Below are positions 11,171 to 24,350 of a stretch of 64,000 bases of DNA, in pieces (within the stretch, counting starts at the first letter, position 1; each line of letters opens with the position of its first letter). The DNA comes from Rhizopus arrhizus. Lineage: Eukaryota > Mucoromycota > Mucoromycetes > Mucorales > Rhizopodaceae. Made by a program: the position numbers and the translations under genes. A model generated the notes under the pieces. That model did no database searches. It saw nothing but the letters and a program-made list of their open reading frames with translations, and had not been told where the DNA came from. The stretch spans positions 248,001-312,000 of the forward strand of contig JAKZZE010000011.1 in NCBI GenBank assembly GCA_024220505.1, written 5' to 3'.

Positions 11171-12896
11171 CTATTCTACTGGCTATGGACTTGCTTGTAA
11201 TATATATCTCATTGTAAGGCTCAAAGCCAAGCGAAATGGTATAAACAGTTGATTGCTATTATCTTATTAAAAGGATAGTTCTACTGTACCTCATAAAAGA
11301 GTAGTAAGGATACCAAAGTATTCTATAACATTTTAGTACGACAAATAAAGAAATATATGCGAAAAATAAAGAATTTAGGCGCATAGAACTACTGATGTTG
11401 CTTTGCGTACTTTCATTATACATACATCAGCAATTAAATTTGTATAAATTAAAATTGAAGCATAGTATTCTACAATAGAGGATAATGCTTTCAAAATTCA
11501 ACTCGAGTTGAGCATAAGTCAGTGATAGGTTAATATAAAGTCAAATGTTTGAATATAACGGATAAACATTGACTGTTTGAGAGTTTGTGAGCTTAAAAAC
11601 TTCAAGTATAAAAATGTAGAGGGAAAAAATGCAGATAAAAATATTATGATGAAGATTTAGAACAGCTATCTTAGAGACACTTGTAAAAAATCTGATTGTA
11701 ATTTTAATGTATCAAATGTATAAGAAACAATTGTCTGCTGCTGCTACCAAAAAGCTAGGAATAAAAGGAAGGAGAATAAGAAATACGATTGAGAAATACA
11801 AAGATAGGAAGAAAAGGCTGCCTATAAATAATACAGCAAGAATTAGCCCAAGAACGAAGCTTGATGAAGCATATATCAAGTACTTGATTGTTAAAAAAAA
11901 GATCCTTATTGCTGTAATCAATTGAAACACAAATAATCCTTGCAATCTACTTAAAGGATTAATTATACCAAAAGAGCTGTACATAAGATTATAAGAGCAA
12001 GGCTTGTTTTTGCTTTAAAGAGTTAGGTTGATTAGTGACAATAGAAGCTCTAATTGTTTAATAAAACATTGTGTATTATGAACAGAAGAATAAGTGGTTA
12101 CAGGGTCGCCATACTAGTAACTTAGGATTCATTAATAAAATTGATTTCCATATACGTATAATACACAGCATGGTTTGATCGACAAATAGAGAAACTACTG
12201 ACATCTGTATCCTTCTACAAAGACGAACTTCATGGATAACCTTTGGTGCAGTCTGCCTTTAAGGATTGAAAACCACTGCGGTGCAATTACTTTCATTTTG
12301 TAAAAAGCGAAAGGCTTAAGAATGGTCAAAAGCATCCTCCTCAAACTAATATGACAATTGGACCGGTCATGATATGTGAAGATACAATTTGATCTTGGAC
12401 AAGTACTTCCATTAATTATTCTGACGAGATAAAGCAATTCGTTAATAAATAAAGCTACAACTGAGTGTGTTTAATTCCATCTGTATCCTTTTTAAACCTT
12501 ACTGAAAAAATTTACAGCAAGTTGAAAAATGTTCCTTCGTAGCACTGAGTTTAACGAAGGTGAGACAGTATCAGACATATTAATCAAAACGGCCAAGACG
12601 GCCACTTTCAAAAACTTCTCTAGTTAGACTGATAACCTCTCTCATTTGTTCCTCTTTATTAAGAAAAAAAACTAAACTTATAAAAGCATAAATAGTGAAA
12701 CAAACAAAAAAATACGCAAATTTGTCTGGCATAATCAACAAAGTCTATCGCTCCAGTCGCCCAATTAATTCACTTGATGACAAAATGAAAAGCATCAATT
12801 TTAAAGGTAAATAATTTGGAAAATCTTTTATTTACAAAATATAATGTATGTATAATAAAATTTATATGTTACAAGAAAGGAATGAAAAGTAGCAAA
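11171..12896. other. Intergenic with two unconvincing small open frames
   Basis: Two small open frames stand out but are not supported as genes. One is at 11707-11925 on the plus strand (72 codons, Lys/Arg-rich). The other is at 12195-12437 on the minus strand (80 codons, includes LKPFAFYKMKVIAPQWFSIL). Neither shows a known domain, a splice partner or a clear promoter. The second could be a fragment of a decayed element. The right end should hold the 3' flank of the BAG gene. Confidence 0.4.
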
Positions 12897-14153
12897 CTAA
12901 AGTAAAGGTTCTATGTCTATAAATTCATCTTCACTACTGCTGCCGCTGCTGACTCTTTCCCATTCTCTTTGTCTATATTCATCAAGAGTCTCCAGCATCA
13001 TTTCCGCTTGCTTCACTAGGTTTTTACGCTCAATTCGGATGTCCTCATCACCATCAGACTCAATTGTATCAAGTTTAAGCAATATCTTCATAATTTCATC
13101 TTCATATCCAAGAAATTGACGATTATTTGCTGTAGTGGCTACCAGGCTGTCGGGTGACGAGAGACGTCCATCACTGACAGGGAAATCTAATGTATTATGT
13201 AAAATGTGTTCTTCGTGCTTTTGTCGTATGTCTTTGAGTTCTTGCTCTATTCTGCCAAGTGCTTCATATTTGGCCAACTTGACTGGGTTTTCTTCAGGAA
13301 ATACGGACGTTTCATTGTTTTCTGGCGTTTCAAGTAGCTCATTGACGAGTGATTTGATATCTTCAGTGGGATGTTCGACTAATGAGGGTAAATCTTCATC
13401 CATGGATTCATCCATATCAACCATAGTAGTATTCATAGGAGTTTCTATATTCTCTTGTTCTTGGTGTGTTTCTTGGATGTCCATGTAGTCGTCATTTGTT
13501 GAAGCATCTGATGGCTTGAGTATACTAGCACGCTCTTTTTCTTCATGTTCTTCGTATTCAAACTCTTCATTTTCATCTTCATCTTCATCTTCATCTTCAA
13601 CTTCTTCGTCTTCGACTTCTTCATTTTCGGGTTCATTTTCGTGCTTTGCTTGTTCACTTTGAGCACCGAATATCAATTTCACAAGATCAGCTAATTGCTC
13701 AGAACGGTCTTCATCTTCATCATCATCATCTTCATAACCTTGTGGAACAGTAGCAAACGTCATTTGTTGGTGAGTAAATGGATCTTCATGATACTTTGAA
13801 TAAGTAGTAGGACGATGATTGAAGAAGTCCTCTTGTAAGGCAGCAAGGTATTGTTGGCGGCGCAGCCATTCTTGTCTTTCACGCTCCTTTCTTTCACGTT
13901 CCTTTCTTTCATAATAAGCTCTAATAGCACGCTCTTCTTGTTCACGACGACGATGGAGTTCGGTAAGGACTTCAAGATTGAATAAGGCTCTTTGGATACG
14001 GCGTCTTTGTTGCTCTTCATACATGGCAGCTTCTTTCTCAAATTGTGCTTGCTGAAGGAGATGGTGTAGTTGAGCGTAGTCGTCCAAACACAAGGAAGAA
14101 TAGTTGTGCATGTGGTTGGCAGTGGGGCGAATGTAAACAGGGTTAAAGTACAT
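12897..14153 (-). CDS. BAG-domain protein (Hsp70 co-chaperone)
   Basis: BAG domains bind the ATPase domain of Hsp70 and promote nucleotide exchange and client release. The gene is a single uninterrupted frame of 418 codons from ATG 14153. The N-terminal third is a long charged coiled coil rich in Arg/Glu (QQRRRIQRALFNLEVL, then an ERKERERKERERQEWLRRQQ run). The middle has a strongly acidic Glu/Asp stretch (roughly residues 145-215). The C-terminal ~80 residues form the BAG three-helix bundle: FLGYEDEIMKILLKLDTIES, then DIRIERKNLVKQAEMMLETLDEY, including the IR-x2-RK-x-LV signature that contacts Hsp70. A Ser/Glu-rich tail ends the protein. No transmembrane segment or ubiquitin-like domain is visible, so this is not a BAG1 or Snl1 type. 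It lies in tandem with SNRNP25, 388 bp downstream of that gene. Confidence 0.85.
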   Translation of the reverse strand: MYFNPVYIRPTANHMHNYSSLCLDDYAQLHHLLQQAQFEKEAAMYEEQQRRRIQRALFNLEVLTELHRRREQEERAIRAYYERKERERKERERQEWLRRQQYLAALQEDFFNHRPTTYSKYHEDPFTHQQMTFATVPQGYEDDDDEDEDRSEQLADLVKLIFGAQSEQAKHENEPENEEVEDEEVEDEDEDEDENEEFEYEEHEEKERASILKPSDASTNDDYMDIQETHQEQENIETPMNTTMVDMDESMDEDLPSLVEHPTEDIKSLVNELLETPENNETSVFPEENPVKLAKYEALGRIEQELKDIRQKHEEHILHNTLDFPVSDGRLSSPDSLVATTANNRQFLGYEDEIMKILLKLDTIESDGDEDIRIERKNLVKQAEMMLETLDEYRQREWERVSSGSSSEDEFIDIEPLL

Positions 14154-14541
14154 CAAAATAGTTTTTTTGTTATTAAAAACGAATGAAAAATAGAAAAGAG
14201 AACAATGAAAATGCCTTACTTTTTATATCATATTTCTATAGAAGATTCGCGTAACTGCTCGATTTTTTCCTGAGTAATCAAAACTCCGCTATTTGTCAAA
14301 TTCTGGTAACTTCCAGTAGAGTACGTTACATCTGCCCAATCAGATGACGTTCCTTTTAAAACCCTTTTGTGCATTACAAATCAAAGAGCTCTGTAAAAAA
14401 CAAACATGTCTTTTTTAATTAACATATTGCATGTTAAAGTATTAAATAAGACTTTTATTTCTTATTTATATGCTAGGTTGAACCTTGGTATCGAAAGCAA
14501 CATGTTGCCTTTTTTTTTTTGCAATAAAATAATTTAAACAA
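14154..14541. other. Spacer between SNRNP25 and BAG gene
   Basis: About 390 bp, AT-rich, presumably the BAG promoter plus the SNRNP25 3' untranslated region. No other feature was seen. Confidence 0.5.
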
Positions 14542-15125
14542 CTAACGTCGGTACCATTTCCAGGCTTTGCGATGATTTCCCTTTTCGTGATGTAAACGGG
14601 CAAATTTCAATATGCTGTTTTGCTTAATACCAAGTTGACTAACAACAGCAGTGTCTTCTAGTAATTTTGTGTTTTCAAAAGTTAAACAATAAGTTCGCCA
14701 AATGTATTTCCTTTTTAAGTACAGATAATGGTGAGTTTACAAGGTGTAGATACGTGTGTGATACTTTACCAGCTAATTTTCCTTTTTCTACCCGTTTTTT
14801 CATCTTTTTCTATTCTTTCCAACTTTACTTGTATCAGTTTTTTAATATCCTTTACTGTGTTTGATTGGCTAACAATGAGATCTACAAATATATTAGTTAA
14901 ATTTGTCGAGTTTTTCTTTTTATAACAAAAACACACATTACTGATGGGTTTTAAAGATTCACGTTCGATTTTTATTCTATAAGCTTGCTCTTGTTCAACA
15001 GCAATCAGAGCGTCAAGCTCTTCAGTAGACACAGCCAAATTTACATCCTTCAATAACTCATCGTTAAGAATTCTATTAATCTCTTTTTCCAATTCCTCAA
15101 TCAACCTTTGTGGGCTTTTTGACAT
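14542..15125 (-). CDS. SNRNP25: U11/U12 snRNP 25 kDa protein (minor spliceosome)
   Basis: SNRNP25 is a ubiquitin-like subunit of the U11/U12 di-snRNP that recognises U12-type introns. Two exons (14770-15125 and 14542-14710) join in phase to 174 residues. The Ile-Ser-Trp codons run into the exon junction. The C-terminal half matches the family: NTVKDIKKLIQVKLERIEKD, KISWKYIWRTYCLTFENTKL, LLEDTAVVSQLGIKQNS. It ends in a basic KAWKWYRR tail. The N-terminus (MSKSPQRLIEELEKEINRIL) is an acidic/basic helix, longer than in the ~130-residue animal protein. The intron itself has ordinary GT-AG ends. The gene is divergent from STRAP, with 283 bp between the start codons. Its presence indicates that this fungus keeps a U12 spliceosome. 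Confidence 0.88.
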
Positions 15126-15408
15126 TACAAAAAAAAAAAACTATCGCCACCCCACATCCACACACAAATGCCCTTTTCATTTTTCTGAACCAATAAAGTT
15201 GTGCGGTCAATCAAACACATCACGTACTTTTTTTTCTCCTTTCCACTTTAATATTTAAAAGAGAAAGGAATACACTTTTCTTCCTTCTCTTCTCTTTCTC
15301 TATTCTATTCTATTTTAACGAAACAAAACACACACTCTTTTTTTTCTTCTTTCCCTTTTTTTACTTCTTATAAAACCAAGTGTACATAAATATTGACGAA
15401 ACTATATA
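15126..15408. promoter_or_regulatory. Putative bidirectional promoter, SNRNP25/STRAP
   Basis: A 283 bp gap separates two divergent start codons. It is rich in long CT/T tracts (about 15236-15362), as in many fungal housekeeping promoters. No TATA box is clear. The shared-promoter role is inferred from the spacing. Confidence 0.45.
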
Positions 15409-16565
15409 ATGAGCAACACAAATAGAGTTATTCCACTTACATGTTCTGGTCATACTCGCCCAGTAGTCGATCTTCATTTCTCGCCCATCACACGCGATGG
15501 AAAGTATTACTTAATATCTGCTTGCAAAGGTACGTACATAAGTTAACGATAGAGTGATAAAATGTCTTATTTTTTAAACTAGATGGTAATCCCATGTTAA
15601 GAGACGGTGTTACTGGTGATTGGATTGGTACATTCAAAGGTCATAAAGGTGCTGTGTGGAGTGCAAGATTATCCAAGGATGCCAATAAAGCAGTAACAGG
15701 CTCAGCCGATTTTACTGCCAAAATATGGAACACACAAACAGGAGAAGAAATGCATTCCTTTAACCACAAACATATCGTACGTGCTACAGAGTTTAATCAT
15801 GATGACACCAAAATTGTCACAGGCGGAAAGGAAGGTCTGTTGAGAATCTATGATCTCTATAGGCCCGATGCTCATCCACTGGAGGTTACTGGACACGAAG
15901 ATACAATCAAGGCGGTCGTTTGGAATGAAGAGCATCACGCTGTCTTGAGTACAGGAGATGATTCAACCATCAGAATTTGGGATTTGCGTACCATGCGCCA
16001 AAGGGATATCATTCAAACAAACTCACCTGTATCCACCATGTCACTTTCAGCTGACGGACAATATGTTTGCTGGGCTGCAGGTAAAACAGCCAACTTTTGG
16101 AAACTTGACAGGTAATTTAATGAAAGAGGATGGACAACAAAATGAATATTAAAAGAAAATTATAGCGCGTTGGAAGACATAAAGACCATTGAAACAAAGG
16201 AAAGAACGTCTTCTGTCTCTCTTCATCCAAGCCATGAAAAGTTTGTCGCAGGAAGCGATGAAGACTTGTGGGTGAGAATTTATGACTTTAACACAAGTGA
16301 AGTTAAAGGTGAGTTAAACTTTGTTTGTTTATTTCGTTTATTTTAATTTTCTGTTTGATTAGATGTTTATAAAGGACATCATGGCCCAATCCACACAGTT
16401 AGTTATAGTCCTGATGGTAAATTGTATGCAACTGGCTCAGGTAATGCTAAAAAAAATACTTCTGAAAATGTACTGATTTGTTCAATAGAGGACGGAACCA
16501 TTCGTTTGTGGCAAACTGATCCAACAAAGCCGTATGGCCTGTGGCAGAAAGAAGTCGAAATCTAA
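15409..16565 (+). CDS. STRAP: WD40 protein of the STRAP/UNRIP family
   Basis: In animals STRAP/UNRIP is a WD40 propeller associated with the SMN complex that assembles snRNPs, with UNR, and with TGF-beta receptors. Five exons (15409-15529, 15583-16111, 16166-16308, 16363-16440, 16489-16565) join in phase to 315 residues. WD repeats fill the chain: [139 protein letters not shown]. The C-terminus GLWQKEVEI is close to where STRAP ends its propeller, so the protein lacks the longer acidic tail of animal forms. The divergent SNRNP25 gene makes an snRNP-related role attractive. Confidence 0.93.
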
Positions 16566-17113
16566 AAGAACGATGTAAGCTGTCAAATCGAATTATGCAC
16601 AAAAAACTATGATTGCGTTATATGATTGTATTATAAATAACAATAAAAAAAAGAGTAAAAAATGCTACTTGTTACATTGGCGGTCTTGAGCGGATAATGC
16701 ATTATTCATTAATCCATGACCGTTTTCAACTCCAAGCAGAGCTATAAGTTTGTAGAATAACCCAAATCAAAATCATGTCATACTAGCAAAATAAACGCGT
16801 CTCTATTATAATAGAACGCGTTGCATTATTGTGATGCGACTTATTTACTAATTTCGAGAACAAGACCTTGTTTTATTCTTCACACTGCTATCAACAATCG
16901 CCCAAGACTATAAAAGCTTCATGCTATGTAGACATAAAAAAAAATACAATTAGGCAGATGTACTAATGAGCTTAAAAGATGAGAGCAAAGCAAGTAGGAA
17001 GAATGAGAATGTGAGAAAGCTGTGATGATATCTCCCTACTCTTTCACACACACACACACACACACACATAAAAACGCTTACACATGTAAAGTTTTATTTC
17101 TAGATTACATAGA
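16566..17113. other. Spacer; contains left edge of duplication copy A
   Basis: Holds the STRAP 3' end and, from 16856, the start of a 2.6 kb duplicated segment. A (CA)n microsatellite lies at about 17047-17068. No gene. Confidence 0.5.
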
Positions 17114-18936
<1,823 letters not shown>

Positions 18937-19327
18937 CTACAATAAAAAAAAGAAAAGAGTTAGGATTATAATGATAAGGTGCACAAATAACACTGACTTG
19001 ATTTGCCTTTTGTTTTCGCTTTTGTTTTTGCTTTTGTTTTTGTTTTTGCTTTTGCTTTTTCTTTTCTTTTTTTTTTTTTTTTGAAAAAGAAAAGAAGTAA
19101 AAAGAGAAAGAAAATGTATGAAAAAAGGGTACAAAGAATAGGACCTCTTTACTACTCCCTCACGTGATGTCAGTGTCGAGTCAGTCACTTCTTTATTAGG
19201 CAACTGGTTCTTTTTCAACAAAAGAGATAGAAACCATGGATGAATGAATTACACAGATGAACATGGTGACAAGCTCGACTCTACTGTTTCATGCCTAATG
19301 CTTAATCAGGTTACAAACAAATCCTTC

Positions 19328-19330
<3 letters not shown>

Positions 19331-19361
<31 letters not shown>
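19331..19361. repeat. Poly-T run upstream of PP2C-A
   Basis: About 31 T in a row, about 400 bp upstream of the start codon. The equivalent run in copy B (about 28973-28998) is shorter. Confidence 0.85.
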
Positions 19362-19362
<1 letters not shown>

Positions 19363-19468
19363 TTTCTTGACGTGTTGCAAGTGTCATGCTCCATTATGCC
19401 ATGCTTGAAACACCGCTTTATTATAATGTCTGATGTTGTACAAAGGCTGTGTATATGTAAAGGACGCG

Positions 19469-20825
19469 TTATTAAATATTGCACAGCTCTTCAGCGGTTA
19501 TATACTAGCGTATTCCCTTCAGTTGAATAAAATATGGATTACACTGGTTCTTTGCAAAAGAGAGATGAAAGATGAGGGTGAATTGATGGTGAGTGGATTG
19601 CTGATGTCTGGTATGATTTCTTACCGAGTGGACTCAGACAGACCTGTTTCAGGTATCAATCGAGGCAAGAGTCATCAAAAGTTTTTTTTATCAAAGAAAT
19701 GAACAAGTTCAACTGACAGGACAACAACAAAGAGGATAAACTGCTTGTGCCTTATTTCTTCTCAGATTGACGTGCTCTAAAGACGATTGGGAAAGAAGAA
19801 GATCGAGAAGTGATTCTTATTGAATTGATGAGGTAAAAAAAAAAAGAGAGTTTGTAAAATAGTGAGGAGTGTTTAAAATTGTAAAGAGGGGAAATTGAAC
19901 AATTGGGAGATGGATGAGAATGATTCTAAAGGAAAATAAAAAGTTTGATTAAAGTGTTGGGAGAGAAAAGGAGGGATAAGTGACTTATGTGAGTGAGAGG
20001 AAGATGATTTAGGTGGTGAACAATGTCACGGTTGACATCAACTAAATAAAAAAGAGTTGTCATGTCTACTTGCTCAAAAGCTACTTCTGATCAAGCATAC
20101 TCTTTTCATTATTTCTATTTTGAGAATAGAATTTATAAATGAAGATAGAGACACATGGATCATAACCGGTTGATTTACATAATCTTATTTTACTGCATGA
20201 TTTAATATGAATACAAAATATCTCCTATTTTAAAAAAAAGTCACAGACAACTAGTGGGATCATGAATAAAGAAGACATTTGTTTATTGCATCATATCCTT
20301 TAAAAGTGTACATAAAAGGAATATTTTAGTATTGATGATGAAGGATCAAAAAAGGAAAGAAGAGTTGATTGAGAGATTGTTGTATGGAATAGATTGAATG
20401 TAAAGTGTTGTAATAAAAGGAGAAAAAGTGTGGATCGGAGAAATATTTCAATTTCCTTTTTAGTCTATAGTTATTGTTGTTTGGGTTATTTGGATATAAA
20501 AGGTGATATCGAGGGTCATGCTGTGAAATGCATGGCGAATTGATTTTGTGAGACAATCAAAATAAGGGGAGGGTACTTATTACACAATCGAAGTTTAAAG
20601 AATCTTTTAAGGTTTTACAATTATGTCCGCCTTAATGACAAAAATAAGTTTAATTCCTTTTATTAATAGTTTCTATGAATTTATACAATAAAGTGTATTT
20701 ATCTTTAAGGAGAGTTAAGGATATAATAATTGAAAATGTTTTTTAAAGAGAGAGAGAGAGAGCTTAAGGAGAAATAATAATAATAAAAAAGGCATATCAT
20801 AAATAGTAGAATTGAGGTATAGTTT
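19469..20825. other. Intergenic between PP2C-A and WOPR gene
   Basis: Nothing coding is supported. The right half (about 20330-20825) is probably the WOPR 3' untranslated region; it has AT-rich poly-A signals and a (GA)n tract near 20750. Confidence 0.5.
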
Positions 20826-21644
20826 TTATAGACGTAGTAATGTTTGTAATGCTCTTAATTGTCTTTGATCTTCAGATGAAGGAATTCTTTCCCAGGCGAT
20901 ATCTTGTGTGGGCGGTAAAGGAAACAAGATCGGCTTGAGTTGATTTATAGGTGGACAGTGATATTGAGGAATGGTTGGTGGAGGAGATAAATCTGTCATG
21001 ATTTCGTCGTCACATGTACTAGGTGAAGAAGAAAGTGAAGGTGGAGGAGATGAAGAATCAAGGGTGTCGACTGAGAATTGACGAGAAAGACTGGGTGTAG
21101 AGAGTGATAGACGCATGTTATGAATTGTAGCAGAATGACCACCACTTGTATCTAAAGGATTCAGCTCAGGATAAAGACCTTTTTGAACCTTGATTGAAGA
21201 CAGAAAGGGATCAGTCGAGGGTTGTTTTAAATGACCGGCTAATACATCATATTTTGAATAATAAGAAATGAGATGTAACTTTTGATTGTTGGCAGTACAA
21301 ATAGAAAAACTTTGTTTGATGAGTCCATCTGGTTTATAAGCACAGGCGATACTGTTGGTCTTATTGGTCGTAAGTGATAGCCGACGAGGTCTTCTCTTTG
21401 TGTCCAATTCACGATAAGTCAAGAAGCTTCCTAATACTCGACTAGGTGACCAAGTCCTTCCATCTGTCCAACGACGCATGCCAGCTTCTCTTTCATCCCA
21501 AGCAAATACTGAGCCTGATTTAATTTGTGCTCTTTCTTTTGATGATAATCTCCTTTTCACTTTTTGAAGTTTTGATTTCCTGCATGCTTCAAATATGATT
21601 AAAGCATCTTGAGGTGTTTTTATGTAACCAAAATAAGTTTCCAT
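20826..21644 (-). CDS. Gti1/Pac2 (WOPR-domain) transcription regulator
   Basis: WOPR proteins (Wor1, Ryp1, Gti1, Pac2) are fungus-specific DNA-binding master regulators of morphology and conjugation. The gene is a single exon of 272 codons from ATG 21644. WOPRa lies at the N-terminus: GYIKTPQDALIIFEACRKSK, LSSKERAQIKSGSVFAWDER, EAGMRRWTDGRTWSPSRVLG, SFLTYREL. WOPRb follows at about residues 105-145 (KPDGLIKQSFSICTANNQKL, then HLISYYSKYDVLAGHL). The C-terminal half is a low-complexity Ser/Pro-rich region. A second WOPR gene begins at 62522 on the same strand. Target genes cannot be inferred. Confidence 0.95.
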   Translation of the reverse strand: METYFGYIKTPQDALIIFEACRKSKLQKVKRRLSSKERAQIKSGSVFAWDEREAGMRRWTDGRTWSPSRVLGSFLTYRELDTKRRPRRLSLTTNKTNSIACAYKPDGLIKQSFSICTANNQKLHLISYYSKYDVLAGHLKQPSTDPFLSSIKVQKGLYPELNPLDTSGGHSATIHNMRLSLSTPSLSRQFSVDTLDSSSPPPSLSSSPSTCDDEIMTDLSPPPTIPQYHCPPINQLKPILFPLPPTQDIAWERIPSSEDQRQLRALQTLLRL

Positions 21645-21837
21645 TATAAATAATAAATAAGATTGAAATAAATAAAAATAAAAAAAAATAGAAATTAATA
21701 AAAAAGAGAAAAAAAAGAAAATTGTAAGGTTATTTATATTTGTAAAAATGGTAACTTTTTTTTTTTAAACTTTTTTTTTTCTATGATCAGCAAATTATGT
21801 CATGAACGCGCGAAAAAAAAAAAAATAATGGTTTTAT

Positions 21838-21870
<33 letters not shown>

Positions 21871-22418
21871 GGGAGATGTGCATTCTTTGGGGGGGGAGAA
21901 GGTTGTACGAAAATAACCGCAATATGTAAAACCTGATCGGGAAATATCTCGATTTCTTTTATTTTCTATTTAACTTTATTGATGTCATCACACACGGTTA
22001 AGTTCTGGACTTTCTTGTGTACAAAATGATTAAATAAAATCATCATTGTTTAAAAGTATTGTAACCATCATTCGGAGTTATTTACCTTGAAACATGTCTA
22101 CTTTTAAGATTAAGGTTTTTTTTTTTTTTTGTAGAGTGTATAGTATATGTGCGTGTGTGTATAGATATGTTTGTGTACTTGCTCCTTTTTTATTGTGTGT
22201 ATAAAAAAGAAAAGGAAACAAGTGTTTTGCCCCCCCTTTTCGATACCCCCCCCCCCTTGATATGAAAATGGAAACATACAGATTTTATTAAAAAAGGAGT
22301 TTCATTTTTAGTTAAAAAAGAAAAATATAGAAAAAAATAGATGTTTTTTTTAAACTGAATTAGGTTATTGAAATCCGTTGTGTTGGTTCTTGGTCCGACC
22401 TAAAAGGAATGTTTAGAC
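21645..22418. other. Intergenic with many homopolymer runs
   Basis: Promoter side of the WOPR gene and 3' flank of the ceramidase gene. Long homopolymers are present: poly-A at about 21840-21867 and C tracts near 22230 and 22245. No coding frame. Confidence 0.55.
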
Positions 22419-23439
22419 TTATTTTTTAATTGTGTTGATATAAGGAATTATGTTGAACAAGTATTTGATTTCTGCTTTTTCTTTCATCATCTCATGTCCT
22501 GCTCCTACAAAGAAATAATGTAAACTGATGCACATCTATTCAAAACATTAGTTTAGCACAAACTAAATCATCACACAAACCAAAATATGCCACCAAGCAT
22601 GAAACTGGGGATTAGGGATAGTTTGATAAATAAAGCATAGATTCTTATCGAACAACCAAATCGAAATAGCAGTAATTAAATAATATACTCCCACATGAAA
22701 TATCTTTCTGATTCGCATACTCTTCACATTTCTATACATCTTCCAAACAAACCAAAAACAACTCCACATTACAATACCAAACCTATCAATCGTATTATTA
22801 TCATCTATCCCCCCCCCTTTTTTTTGTTTTGTGTTTAATTACGATAATTGAAATAAATAGAATTGAAGACTGCCTCTGGATTGACTTGTTAGATAAGTAG
22901 CCAATGCACAATAACAAATAATTATCAGTGACAAGTATTCATTATAACCATTCTCTTGTAATAATAACCATAAAAGATAACATGCAGTCCATATCATTGG
23001 TACCTTTCATCATTTAGTAACCTGTCTTTTTTTCTTTTTTTCTTACCTCGTCCCACATTTGATATTCAAATTGTAATGTGGCATGAAATAAGATACTTCC
23101 AATACCAACAATAATAATAAACAAGTAACCAAATGATAATTTACTACCTAATGTTTTCCAGTGTAGTATTGTGCCCATTAAACCTAACACGATCATAGCT
23201 AAACTCTATTTTATATTACATCTTTTTATTTTAAACTTTTTATTTATTCTTACTGAAACTGTATTCCAAAATTCTGCAATATACCAAGAATACACATAAT
23301 TTTCTTCACACCTACACGATGATACCATCATCAGCATGAGATCATGACTAATTTAAGAAAATATAGAACATAATAGAATAATTTACCAATCTACTGAACT
23401 GGTGATTGATCCCCAATATCCCTGATCATATTTTGACAT
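22419..23439 (-). CDS. Alkaline ceramidase (YPC1/YDC1/ACER family)
   Basis: These seven-pass ER/Golgi membrane enzymes hydrolyse ceramide or phytoceramide to a sphingoid base and a fatty acid. Six exons from ATG 23439 join in phase to about 249 residues. N-terminal GYWGSITSSVDWCEENYV and IAEFWNTVS are family hallmarks. Active-site residues are in place by spacing: Ser74 and His78 in GSILFHATL, Asp89 in YQMWDE, and His205/His209 in FHAWWHIL. They correspond to the Ser/His/Asp/HxxxH zinc site of human ACER3. Hydrophobic segments fill the rest. The last intron (about 48 bp) leads into MCISLHYFFV and a short basic C-terminus. C homopolymers occur in an intron (about 22809-22817) and near the 3' end. 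Confidence 0.93.
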
Positions 23440-24189
23440 TTCACTTGTTTATTCTTCACACAAAAAAGAAAGTGAGAGAAAAAAAAAAAAAAGGGGGGGG
23501 GGGAATAGCAAAAAAAAATAAACTTTTGTGAAACCCATACAGAAAAAAAAAATAAGCTTCATGTTATGTTGCCATGATTACCTTATTAACTCCGGTATAA
23601 TTCAAGCTTTTTGATCATCTACGTAAACTTTGCTTCATGAAACTAAAGAACAAACTAAATCAGACTGGCTTATATAACAAACTCAATTTATTCACTTTAT
23701 CTTCAACACATGGATTGACGTGTGTTTGTTTTGAATCGACAAGCTCCTTTTGGTTATATTGTAAAGTAACATTGACTTGTGGAACATGTAAGAAATATCG
23801 TTTGCTTTTTTTTTTATTTTCTCATCAGTTCATATTCTTTTTATTTAACAGAAAAATATCTTTTAAAAACATTATCTTTACAATAAATACAGTATTTACA
23901 ACCTTAATTTGAATAAAATATCAAGCATCTTAAAAGTACCAGATGTGGGTCATTTAGAAAATAAAAGCTTAAATTAAAATAACACACATGTATTATTACA
24001 TGCTTTTGATGCTAAATGAACCGGAAACATGAAAAGGGGAAAGTTATATGTGCTGTCGAACATAATGCTGCATTGTTTTTCTTTTTTGATGTAATCAAGT
24101 TGAATACACTTTTCGGAGATTGTTTGTGAAATATATTTTTAGCAGTCTTCTAAAAATAAAATGACCGTTCAAACAGTTGGCCTTCATGG
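23440..24189. other. Intergenic, no gene seen
   Basis: Upstream region of the ceramidase gene, including A and G homopolymers at about 23478-23504. No coding stretch with recognisable content. Confidence 0.5.
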
Positions 24190-24350
24190 TTGCTTGAATC
24201 AGGAAAACGACATGATTCGACCATTATGAGGACATAGGTCGGTATGCTTTTCACGATCTTTTCACTTTTCTTTACCATTAGTAATCAACATACTAAGGAT
24301 ATTATCTACAGTGATGGATAAGGTCAGTGGAGTCTCAATCGATCGATGTG
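24190..24350 (+). repeat. Left arm of the long inverted repeat
   Basis: 161 bp arm, matched in reverse complement by 25413-25584. The outer 14 bp read TTGCTTGAATCAGG. Confidence 0.88.

Noticed and set aside
11712..11984. Minus-strand 90-codon hydrophobic open frame
   Set aside because: It is the complement of a Lys-rich plus-strand frame; hydrophobicity follows from base composition. No domain or gene structure.
12479..12520. GTATCCTTTTT followed by an ACCTTACT block, resembling a U12-type 5' splice site and branch point
   Set aside because: The implied intron would be only ~35 nt and there is no coding sequence on either side; a chance match in AT-rich DNA.
12913..13666. Open frames opposite to and inside the BAG gene
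   Set aside because: Shadows of the acidic and charged repeats of the BAG protein in other frames.
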